Below are positions 31,406 through 45,300 of a stretch of DNA of 64,000 nucleotides, piece after piece. Position 1 is the stretch's first letter; each line of letters opens with the position of its first letter. Position numbers and translations under genes: made by a program. The notes under the pieces are model-generated. The model was not told the DNA's origin. It did not search any database and was given only the letters and a program-made list of their open reading frames with translations. Source of the stretch: Odobenus rosmarus divergens (Eukaryota > Chordata > Mammalia > Carnivora > Odobenidae); NCBI RefSeq assembly GCF_000321225.1, contig NW_004450267.1, positions 6,000,344 through 6,064,343 on the forward strand, given 5' to 3'.

Positions 31406-32145
31406 TGAAGCATAGAGAAACCCAAATAAATGTGCAATAATTAGGCAATGTAAATCTCTTATATCCACTAATCTATCTCATTCTCGTCTGCAAGTATTGA
31501 CTGAAGACCCATTTCGTGTAGGCACGGTGCTCTTTAAAAGGCATTAAGGCCTTTTCAGGGCAGTCCTATTCAGTCGAGTCAAAACGAAGGATGGGGGTAA
31601 GAACTTAGGTCATTTCTTGAAAGAGATAAAGGAGTAGGAGGAAAGAAGTAAGGGGGGAAACTTAAAGAGAAGGGAAGAGCTCGTCCTGCCTTCGTGCTCC
31701 TGGCCTTTCTGTTCCACGCTAGGATCCGAGAGTCTCCGTTCACCCTACTCCTCTGTAGTAGGAGGGAAAGATGCCCCCATGTTGGCGAATCAAATCTGGG
31801 ATACCCGAGGCGGGGAGATATCCTGCAATCTGCCTTCACTTTTTCCACTGAGGAACCAAGCTCTGGTGTTTCTCTGGCAACGCTCAGCTTTGGGGGCCCT
31901 TTTCTTCTCCTCCTCTAGCTGGCTACCATCTTGCCTCCCTCTGTTATAAAATACGTGTTACAGCTCACAAAGATGAAAGGACTTAGAGAAAGAACTATAA
32001 GAGTGCACTTGAATGTGGTTTGTTTCAGTCAAAGACATCTGAGGCTTTTTATTTTTATTTTTTTTTCTGGCGGTTGCGGAAGATGCCTAAACTGGGGGCG
32101 GGGCAGAGAGGTGTTTATCCCACAAGGCCACGCGGCGGGGCTTAG

Positions 32146-32166
32146 CCTTTCTTTTTCCGCCATCTT
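32146..32166 (+). promoter_or_regulatory. RPL35A: RPL35A 5' terminal oligopyrimidine (TOP) start and YY1-like site
   Basis: A run CCTTTCTTTTTCC begins at 32146, the expected TOP element of a ribosomal protein mRNA (family knowledge: mTORC1-LARP1 translational control). It is followed at once by GCCATCTTGG, the reverse complement of the YY1 core AAGATGGC. The start site is inferred from the TOP motif. Confidence 0.75.
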
Positions 32167-32179
32167 GGAGTCGGTGGAG
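32146..32179 (+). other. RPL35A: RPL35A exon 1 (noncoding)
   Basis: A 34-nt first exon from the TOP start to the donor GGAG|GTGAGG. It holds only 5' UTR. Confidence 0.75.
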
Positions 32180-35232
<3,053 letters not shown>

Positions 35233-35256
<24 letters not shown>

Positions 35257-35295
35257 ATTTAATGAAAAGTAAATAAAGGTGTAGATTTGTTCTCT
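35233..35295 (+). CDS. RPL35A: RPL35A exon 5: C-terminus, stop and polyadenylation signal
   Basis: Acceptor TTCTTCTAG. Encodes MLYPSRI with TAA at 35254-35256. AATAAA follows at 35272-35277, only 15 nt after the stop, and a GT-rich stretch at about 35279-35300 would be the downstream element. The cleavage point is approximate. Confidence 0.93.
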
Positions 35296-36754
35296 TGTAT
35301 TTTTGTTAAATGGCTTACCATTTTCTTTTTCCTAAATTCAAGTTGCTGTATTTAAATGGTGATGATTATCCAGCATTTTCAGAGTACAAGGAAGCCAGGG
35401 AGCTATATGTAACGGCAATCACAGAGATTTAGACAATAGGAGGGTTTTAATGAGGGTAGAGAGATTAGAGTATCTTAATACAAGGCCTTATGTGATGGGG
35501 GAGGGAAACAAGCTTTGATTGCAGCCAGTGGAAAAAGTATGTTGGAAGTTTTAAAGTGATGGAGCATATGTTGGAAAAGCTTTTGTACAAATGGAGACCG
35601 TGTATTCCAGGAAGGACAGAAGCCAGAAATATTAGCCAGTACAGATACATACCATAACACTTTGCCCGGTTTCCGCATCAAAATGGATCTATAACTCTTA
35701 ATATTTCAACTTTGGTATTGTGGTATATTATATGTAACTGCCTTCCTCATTAGATTGGGAGTCAGTGAAAGAGACTTAAAATTATTTTGACCTCCTTAAT
35801 TACCTTAAAGTGTATGCACTTAATATAGATTGGGAAACTTGTGACGTAAAAATGATAGTTGCAAGAACCTAAAATGAGGATTATATTGATAGTATCTGGC
35901 AGCTTGTTAAGATAGGCAAGGATGAGATATCCTTGGGATGTGTGACTGGACAAAGCATGCCAGTATGGAACACTTGACTGGTAATAATTTGTAAGTTAAA
36001 AAAACCAAAATATGTCTCAAGAAAAAAGTACTCTTAGTGAGTTGGGAGTGGGGGGAGGTTGCCCGGATAGTGTAGTTTGGTTCCATGTTTTAATGTAGTA
36101 AAGTGTAGGATCGAGATATTTTAGTGTAAGATGAAACCAAAGCAGGGCTGCAGGGTATTTCAGATCTCTGAATTGTTGAAATAAAGTTTGAACCAAGGCA
36201 TCAGTTTGCATTGTGGTGGCTGTAGATACTTGATTGTTGCAGGAGCAGCCAGCTAATCCTTTTATTAACCACCAAATCTTGACATTCCACTGAAAATACC
36301 AACAAGAAACTTGAGAATTGGTCAAACTGAACCCCTTTTACAGTTTTTAACTATACTTGCAGTAGCATACAGCAATTATAAGAAAGGTGTGTTTAGCCCA
36401 GTGGTGGTCCTCAAGCCAAAAGTTGCTGTTGGAAGGAAAAATACCAGCTTTCACAGAAATGGCCTTGTGCTTGTACTGCCAGTCTCATTTGGGCTTATTT
36501 GGGAACAATAGCTTCAAGGCAAAAGAGGTGGATGGGTCAGATGCAGCTTTGGTCCAATGTTAACCATGTTTTCTTCACAAGATCTAAGCAGTGTATTTCA
36601 GGGCCACAATTTGGTTATAAGAATCCTAAGAAAATTGACATTGAAAAATTGGGTCAATGGCAAGAAGTACCAATCTCAGACCACCAGTGAGATTTAGTTG
36701 TTGAGAAACAACATAATCTAAAAGTATTCTCGTGTCATTTAAGTAGATGTATCA
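35296..36754. other. RPL35A-LMLN intergenic, unassigned
   Basis: No young repeat. The text around 36405-36465 (GTCCTCAAGCCAAAAGTTGC) recurs in diverged form at about 37848-37900, perhaps an unnamed old repeat. Short frames here are not recognised. Confidence 0.35.
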
Positions 36755-36940
36755 GTACTATTTTTAAATTTGAGAGTGCGTGAGTTGGGGGAGGGACAGA
36801 GGGAAAGGGAAAAATCTCAAGCAGACTCCCTCCACAGAGTTTGTAGCTGGATGTGGGGCTCCATCTCACAACCCTGAGACCTTGACCTGAACCAAAATCA
36901 AGTGGGCTGCTTAACCGACTGAGCCACCCTGGTGCCCCAA
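36755..36940 (-). repeat. Diverged CanSINE, antisense
   Basis: AGATGTATCA at 36745-36754 and 36941-36950; GAGCCACCCTGGTGCCCC head. Confidence 0.9.
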
Positions 36941-37016
36941 AGATGTATCAATATACTTGGAGTGGTTAGGAATAGAGGAAGAAATGCTTGGGGAGGTATT
37001 TCATAGAAATTGACTT

Positions 37017-37200
37017 TTAGGGGGCACCTGGGTGGCTCAGTTAAGCATCTGCCTTCGGCTCAAGTCATGATCCCAGGGATCGAGCCCTGTGTCAGACTCC
37101 CAGCTCAGTGGGGAGTCTGCTTCTTTCCCTCTGCCTCTCCCCCTGCTTGTGTACTCTTGTCGCTCATTCTCTCTATCGAATAAATAAAATCTTTAAAAAA
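37017..37200 (+). repeat. CanSINE
   Basis: AAATTGACTT at 37007-37016 and 37201-37210. The head lacks a few bases after GGCTCAG. Confidence 0.93.
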
Positions 37201-37210
37201 AAATTGACTT

Positions 37211-38465
37211 AGGATTTATGTGAAAGCAGAAGGCATCTGAGGAACTCTTCAACTGGGTTATGTAGTGTAACTGAAACCTAATATTGTGGGCAATAATTGG
37301 AAAATAAATAGAAAACTAAGAAATGGCCAGATTATGCCAGGTTTTATGTGCTGTACTAAGGATTAAGAGAATTCAAAGACCAACTGAGGAGTCTTCAAAG
37401 TTAACGTTCCTAGCTTTGGTTGTGGGATGGATAACAGTACATTTACGAAGTTGGGGAACCAGAAGATCATTGGGGGGGGGCGGGGATGTTGAGTTTGAGG
37501 AGGCTATAGGATACTCAGTTGTGAACATGTCCAGGAAGGCAGCTGGATATTCATGTCTGGATTAGGCATATAGAGGAGGAAACCTCAAAGCCTGTCACCT
37601 TTGTAGGAGTTTTAAGTGAATACAGTATTCTGAGAAGGATGATGGAGTAATGGAGGTGGATAAACAGGAAGTGGGCATTTGGGCAAAGAAGTCAGAATCC
37701 CTAGGATGACCTGAGTAAATGCAGTGGCAAAACAACTTTGTATGCAAATTTGTCCTCTTCAACTGATTTAATAATACAGTACTTGTAAATGAGAGGGTGC
37801 TTTATGCATTTCTGTTCCCATAATGAGATTCGGTGAGTACAAAGATAGTCCTCAAACCAAAGGTACCACTGGAGGAATCCCGTGTTTCAGAGAAATGAGC
37901 CTGAATGGCTAGCAGTTTGTTGGCTGGATCACTGAAACAGCTTCTCCCCAGTATGACACAACTGTTAAAATTAGGAACTTGATGTTGACTGGTGCTATTC
38001 TCTGTTCACAATTCAGTTTCTTTGTAATCTTGTAGTGGAAAAAGCACGTGTCCTGAAAGTGATAAATTTGGTTTGGAGTCCCAATTTCCACTAGTTGTGA
38101 GATGATAGACTCATGTAATGAGCCTTTACTGGTAGTGACCCACCCTTGAATTTGAGTATATTATCTTCAATGAATGGCACAATCTTGGGGCTATTCTTTC
38201 CTATCCCCAGTTCCTAGTATAGTAATTTACAGTATTCAGTTCTGGTTAAATGATTTCCAGTTCAGTGCTTCCAATTACTTGTTTTAATTGTTTAATGGGC
38301 CTTGGGGGAAATACCCCAATTTTTTTTTTTTTTTTTTTTTTTTACAGTTCCTCGTGGCCTAGATTGAAGGTAGAGTTTCCTTAATGGCAAGGATCCACCT
38401 GGTCTCTTCCTGGGTTAAATGCAGTTACAATTCTTGTGGTTCTGTTTGTTTTTTGTTGCAGTTTT
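37211..38465. other. Intergenic, old repeat and unique sequence
   Basis: CATGTCCAGGAAGGCAGCTG at about 37525 belongs to an old repeat. A T-run of about 25 at 38320-38344 is the only simple repeat. Confidence 0.4.
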
Positions 38466-38470
38466 TGTGT

Positions 38471-38574
38471 TTTTTTTTTTTTTTAAGTAGGCTCCACACC
38501 CAATGTGGGGCTTGAACTCACTACCCAGAGATCAGGAGTCACATGTGTACTGACTGAGCCAGCCAGGCGCCCCT
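38471..38574 (-). repeat. Short tRNA-Lys-type SINE, antisense
   Basis: Poly(T), then CACACCCAATGTGGGGCTTG and GAGCCAGCCAGGCGCCCC. Confidence 0.9.
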
Positions 38575-38859
38575 AATTCTTGTTTTGTTTTATAGAAGTT
38601 AAGGGATGGGGTTGGATAGGAACGAATATATTGATTTTCTAAGAAATGACTAGTAAAGAAATGGTTCTAAAATTGGTGACTGAGGATAAAAAGTAAAAAT
38701 GAAAATTATATTCCATTCATCTTTACACAGAGGGCTAGACCATTAGAGGTTCTGCATCAGTTTAAGCCACCTGGCACCGAGTGTGGATGCCTTTGAGGTG
38801 AGTAACTGAATTAAAGAGAAGCGGCCTCATACCAACATCGCCTTACAGCACCCACTGGT

Positions 38860-39310
38860 CTTCCTACAGCTCAACTTACGTGGTCCGCTAAATGGCATTT
38901 ATTGGCAGGCTTTGCGCTTTGAGACGCGACGGCCGCGATGCGGTTCTCGTCCGCGGTGAACTGGGGGGTGATGCTAGCCAATCAAAAATTCCGCCGGCGG
39001 CGAGGGGCGGAGCTGGTGCAGGGTGGAGACGTCACGTACTCCATGGTAACGACGCTCGGCCCGAAGATGGCGGCCGAGTGGAATGGAGTGGCAGGTTCCA
39101 CCGGTTCAGGCCCTGGCCCTAGCCAGCGGCGCTGGAGTAGGTCTTTATGGGTCCGAGGCGTTTTACTCCTGTTGGGCGGCCTCTGGGCAAGCTCCACATC
39201 AATTCCTGTCTCCTTGGACAGTTCCCCTCCCTGCCGGCACCACGTCCCCTCTGAGACTGAGGTAGGGTGACGGAGGGGCGGGAGCGGGCGCTGTGAGGGT
39301 AAAGTAACAC
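38860..39310 (+). promoter_or_regulatory. LMLN: CpG-rich LMLN promoter and 5' exon
   Basis: CpG density is high (GACGCGACGGCCGCGATGCG at about 38922). There is a CCAAT-type box at about 38974-38980 (AGCCAATC), a CRE-like ACGTCA at 39029-39034 and AAGATGGCGGCC (YY1-like, overlapping the third in-frame ATG) at 39064-39075. I see no TATA box. A strong-looking donor (GAG|GTGAGT) at about 38797 might mark an upstream noncoding exon; this is speculative. Confidence 0.7.
39043..39261 (+). CDS. LMLN: LMLN exon 1 (start codon, signal region)
   Basis: The donor is ACTGAG|GTAGGG. Three in-frame ATGs at 38938, 39043 and 39067 share this frame. The exon encodes [18 protein letters not shown], a Gly/Ser/Arg stretch, the hydrophobic leader and [10 protein letters not shown]. 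Confidence 0.88.
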
Positions 39311-42300
39311 GGGAGGCGAAGATGTAGAGGGTAGTTGTTGGAACAAGGTGTGTTGGAAAAGAAAGCAAAATTGGACCAGAAACTGAACTCTTAGGCGGCT
39401 GGACCTGCTATTGTTTCCAGGTGGACTTTGGCTCCTGAGGCCTTGACCCAGCCCCTCCAAAAGATGTCGCTGGAGGCTCTTGGTCTGCCAGGAGAAAGAA
39501 TTCAAGGACAGACAACACAGTAGCTGAGCAGTACAAGCAGGAAAGTTTCTTAAAGTGAAAGTACACTCTAGAGATGTGAGAGCGAGTACGCTCAAGGAAG
39601 TGCTGAGCCCCCCTGGATTTAGGTTTCTGTTATTGACAATTGCTAACAAAGGGGTGGGATATTTATTACTTGAAGTGAGGATTTCTTAGAAGCAGGGTGG
39701 TCTCTTCCAGGAATGTAGGTTATGCCCTTTTTCTTGCCTTATTTGCCCCATAAGGAACTCTCGTGGAGATTTCAGGGGCGGAGCTCCTTCAAAACCGCAA
39801 TGCTAATGATATAACAACTGTATAATGAGCTTAGGTCACTCAAGCTGTCAAGATGGAAGTCCCGTGTGGTTTTCTTTTGGAGTGCTGCCAGGACAGGCCT
39901 CTTCCTTATAGTTGGCCATGACTTCCTCTTTGCTGACCTCGCGGCATCTTGTTAGAAGCCAACTAAATGCCTACTCTAACAGTATTAACTCCCTTTCTGC
40001 ACCTAGCAAAGTGGCTGAGTTAGGCACTCAGAACATGATGGCTTTCCTGTACTGAGAGTTGTACTTAAGTAGTTGTAGAGCAGGGTGGTTTTCAACTTGA
40101 GAGTGCATCAGAATCACCTACAGGATTTGTTAAAAGCACAGTTTGCTGCCCCACTCCCCCACTTTCTGACTCATTACGTCTGGGATGGTACCCAGAATAT
40201 GCAGTTCAAGTTCCCAGATGGTTGATGATGTTACTTGTCCAAAGACCACACTTTGTGCTCTACTGACCTAAAGGTTTTGGAAGAAGTTGATAGGAGAACT
40301 AAAGGCATTGCAAGGATATTGGGGGGTTCTCCAAAGACAAAATTCAGGCTTATTTTCAAGTTACTTCACCACATTGCTTGCTTTACCCTATTCTGCTACC
40401 CTCCTTCACACTTTCTCTCCCTCTCTACGTTCTTTTAATCCTAAAGTTCCCTAAGTTCAAGACAGTGAGCTGAAACCACTCCAGCAGAATGCTTTTTCCA
40501 TTTCGTAGTATGTCTTATCTATAATCTCTTCTGGCACTTGAACCAAGTACTGCTGTGTGGGGAAGGTTTATTTCTCAGGCATTTCTTTGTAGTCTTGCTT
40601 TTGTAGTTAAGTTGTAAGGTTCCTTCGGATGAGGTTTATGTCTTTGATTCCTCCACAGTATTTAGAGAGCCCACAATAATCAGTGTTCTTTGAGGAAAGG
40701 AGATAGAGTACTTGGGGCAGGGTGGCATGTTATGATTGATTTTATAATTTGTCTTATTACTTTATCAAGAAAGACTGATCTAGAAATTTTCAGTTCAGCC
40801 CAGATATCTAAGACTACTCATTTTTGTGGTAATTTTCAAAAAGTTCTATGTATAATGTTCATAACCATATGTGCCAAAATACTAAGTTTGGGGCTTGTAG
40901 CTATATTCCAGCTTTTATCATGACTCTGCATTTTGGCTGAATTTTATTTATTTTTAGTCTCTTAGCAACTTTTAAGTTTATAATACAGTATTGTTGATTG
41001 TAGTCACTATGCTATATATTAGATCTCCAGGGCTTATTTATTTACTGGTTGCAAGGTTGTACCCTTAAACAGTATATCCCCAATTCTCCCGCCCCCGATG
41101 AATTCTCTAAAAAAAAAAAAAAAAAAAAAATCCTGTAAAACCCTGTGTTTCTTTCTTTGAATGTAGATTACAGTAAGAGAAAGCTATTCAAAGAACTGCA
41201 AAATCTCTCCACTAGAGGGAACCTAAATAGCTGTTTCTTCTAGTGATTGTTGCCAGTGTTCAAAACTCCAATTTATATTTGAACATCTCCGTGGATAGGG
41301 AGATCATCTCCAGAGGCAGCCCCTTTGCTTTTTGGAGATCTCCAGTATAAAGTTCTTTTTATAGAGATGAAAACTTTTCCTGAAATTTCTACCCACTATT
41401 CCTTTTTATGCCTCTTGGCTAAACAGACTCAGTAGTGATAGTGCGTCATATATTAAAAGCAAGCTGTTAAGTTCTTTTTGAGACTTCTCATCCTTAATAA
41501 ATTTTCCTAGTTCTTCATAGAGTATGTAATAGCAAGTCCTCCTAACCACTGTCTTAGCTTTAACCTAGACATAAAATACAGGCAAGAATTATTCATTGTA
41601 CTCATACTAGTGACTGCACCTCTGTTAAATGGTATAGGAAATTATGTTACATTTTTTGGGTTGTGGTGGGAAGTACAAAACATGTTGGGGGAAAAAAAAA
41701 AAGTGCGGAGGTGTGGGGAGGCGCCTGGCTGGCTAAGTTGGTAGAGTGTGAGATTCTTGATCTCTGAGTTCAAGCCCCATGTTGGGTGTAGAACCAACTC
41801 AAAAAAAATTTTTTTTTGGACACATTTAAGTTTTCAACTAACACCTCTAAGTTTCATTTTTTTAATTATGTAAGTTAAAACCAAAAAAAAAAAAAACCCA
41901 GAATAGTATAATGAACTCCCGTGGACCCATCACCCAGCTTTAACTCTTACCATATTCTCTCATTCTTGTTTCATATACTTCCACCCATTCCCCAGCCTCT
42001 CATTTGTTATTGTTACTTTTAAAAGTTTGTTGTTGGGTCACCTGGGAGGCTCAGTCGGTTAAGTGTCTGTCTCTTGATTTCTGCTCAGGTCATGGTCTCA
42101 GGGTTGTGAGATCAAGCTCCACGTAGGGCTTTGTGCTGGGAGTGGAGCCTGCTTGGGATTCTCCCTCTCTCTGCTCCTCCTCCCCCCTAAAAAAAAAAAG
42201 AAATATTTTAAACTTTTTTTTTTTTTTAAGTAATCTCTATGCTCAGCATGGGGCTCGAACTCACAACCCCAAGATCAAGAGTGGCATGCTCTACCAACTG

Positions 42301-45300
42301 AGCCAGCCAGGTGCCCCTAAAAGTTTTCTAGTAAAATTTACATATATTAAAATGAAATAAATGCAATCATGTACTTCACATGAAACTTGTAACCACATGA
42401 TATAGAACGTTTTCATGTCTCCAGAAAGATCCCCGCCCCATCTTGTGCCAGTCTCCCCCGTCCAGATACCCCAGGCAACAATTGTTCTCATTTTTTTTTT
42501 AACATTAGATTAGTTTTGTCTTGGGACCCCTGTGTGGCTCAGTCAGTTTCAGCTCAGGGCATGATCCCAGGGCCCTGGGATCGAGTCCCCCATTGGGCTC
42601 CTTGCTTGGCAGGGAGCCTGCTTCTCCCTCTACCTGCTACTCTCCCTGCTTGTGCTCTCTCTCTCTCTCTCTCACAAATAAATAAATAAAATCTTAAAAA
42701 AGAAAAAGAAAGAAAATTAGTTTTGTCTCTTCTAGAGCTTAGTTTACACAAATGGAATTATGTAAAATATTTGTTATCCAATAGTAAATTGTGTAAGTAG
42801 CAATTGCTTTTTGTGATAGACCCTATTTGGTCTTTTTTTTTTTTTTAAGATTTTTATTTATTTATTTGACAGAGAGAGACACAGAGAGGGAACACAAGCA
42901 GGGGGAGTGGGAGAGGGAGAAGCAGGCTTCCCGCCGAGCAGGGGCCCCGATGCGGGGGCCCGATCCCAGGACCCTGGGATCACGACCTGAGCTGAAGGCA
43001 GACGCTCAACGACTGAGCCACCCAGGCGCCCCAGACCCTATTTGGTCTTAACTTAAGGGTATTATCCTTTTTATATACCTCTGAATTCAATTGCTAATAG
43101 TTGTTAAAGATTTTTGTATCTATGTTTATGAGTAATGTTGGTTTATAATTTCTTTTTTTAGTGAAGTTTTTGTTCATTTTTTAAAAAGATATTGTTTATT
43201 TAAGCAGGGGGAATGTTAGGTAGAGGGAGAAGCAGGCTCCCCACCAAGCAAGGAGCCCGATGGGGGACTTGATCCCAGGACCATGGGATCATGACCTGAG
43301 CTGAAGGCAGCCGCTTAACCGACTGAGCCACCCAGGCATACCTTTGTTCATTTTTGATACCAGAATTATACTGGCTTCACATAATGAATTGGGAAATGTT
43401 CCATCTTGTATTTTCTAAAAGAGTTTGTATAAAATTGAAATCATTTCTTCCTTAAATGTTTAGTATAATTCATAATTGAGACCACCTGGATGGGCCTGCC
43501 ATTTTCTTTGTAGAGAGTTTTTAAGATACGTTCTCTCTCTCAAATAAATAAAATATTTTTTAGAAAAAGAATACTAGGGGCGCCTGGGTGGCTCAGTCAT
43601 TAAGTGTCTGCCTTCGGCTCAGGTCATGATCCCAGGGTTCTGGGATGGAGCCCTGCATTGGTCTCCCTGCTCTGCCAGAAGCCTACTTCTCCCTCTCCCA
43701 CTACCCCTGCTTGTGTTCCCTCTCTCGCTGTGTCTCTCTCTGTCAAATAAATAAATAAAATCTTAAAATAAAAATAAAAAAGAATATTAGTTGTAGATAT
43801 TATTAAATCTTAAATATTAAAAACATTTTTTTAAAGAGCCCTTTAAAAGAAAAAAGAGTATTAATTGTAGATTTTTTGTAGATGTGCTTTGCCATGTGGA
43901 GAAAATTACCTTCTATTCCTAGTTTTTATCATGAATGGATGTTGAAAATTTTTTTAAGATTTTTTTATTCATTTCAGAGAGAGTGAGCAAGAGCACAAGC
44001 AGGCTGGAGGATAAGAGAGGGAGATGCAGACTCCCCGCTGAGCAGGGAGACGGGCAGGGATTTGATCCCAGGACCCCAGGATTATGACCTGAGCTGAAGG
44101 CAGATGCTTAACCGACTGAGACACCCAGGCACCCCTGAATTTTATTATATGTCTTTTCTGCATCAATTAATATAATTGTGTAGCTTTTCTTCTTTACTAT
44201 GTTGATATTGTGAATTACATTGATTTTTTTTAATGATAAACTAGCATTGCATTCCTGAGATTAAAACTCCAGTTGGTTATGATGTATTACCCTTTTTACA
44301 TTTTGCTGGATTTGACTTGCTAATATTGTTGATAATTTTGCATATATATTCATGAAGGATATTGGTCTGTAGTTTTTTTTTTTCCTTCAGTAACTGTTGG
44401 GGTTGGTATTAGGGTAATGCTGGCCTTATAGAATGGGTTCAGAAATATCCCTTCCCTTTCCATTTTAAGGAAGAGCTTGCATATAGTCACTATTGTTTCT
44501 TCCTTAGATGTTTAGTAGAATTCATGAATGAAGCCATCTCAACCTGGAATTTTCTTTACTGAAGAGTTTTAAACTATGAACTTATTTTCTTTAATAGATA
44601 ATGGGACTATTCAGGTTATATCTTCTTTTTTTTTTTAAACAATTTTTTTTTTTTAAGATTTTATTTATTTGAGAGAGAGAGAATAGAGAGCACGAGAGGG
44701 AAGAGGGTCAGGGGGAGAAGCAGACTCCCTGCTGAGCAGGGAGCCCGATGTGGGACTCGATCCCAGGACTCCAGGATCATGACCTGAGCCGAAGGCAGTC
44801 GCTTAATCAACTGAGCCACCCAGGCGCCCCAGGTTATATCTTCTTGATTGTGTTTTGATTAAGTTATGTCTTTCAGAGAATTTCATTTCATTGAAGTTGT
44901 CAAATTTATGGACATAAAGTTTTTCTTAATATTCTCTTTTGATCTTTTAAATGTCTGTGAAGGGTTCTGGTACCAATTCCAATGTGTGGGGGTTTTTCTA
45001 CACACCACCAAGCAACTCTCTACACAAACTGAAACTCAATTCTGACACTATCTACCCAGTGATAGCATCATATTCCACAGTTCTACAAGACTGGTCCCCA
45101 CCCCAACATTTCAGACACCAGTTGTAAGTCTAGACTGTCACCTGAGCATCTGACCAAATGACTATAGATAGGAGTTTCCAACAACTCCGTCCTTGGGTTG
45201 GATTAATTTGCTAGAGCAGCTTACAGAACTCAGAGAAAAAATTTATTACTAGATTACTGGTTTATTATAAAAAAGTGTAACTCAAGAACAACTATATGGA

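Noticed and set aside
36311..36690. Processed pseudogene between RPL35A and LMLN
   Set aside because: Short frames with no recognisable homology, poly(A) or target duplication; left as unassigned.
39119..39649. 176-codon minus frame overlapping LMLN exon 1
   Set aside because: It combines the shadow of LMLN exon 1 with an antisense LTR; no homology recognised.
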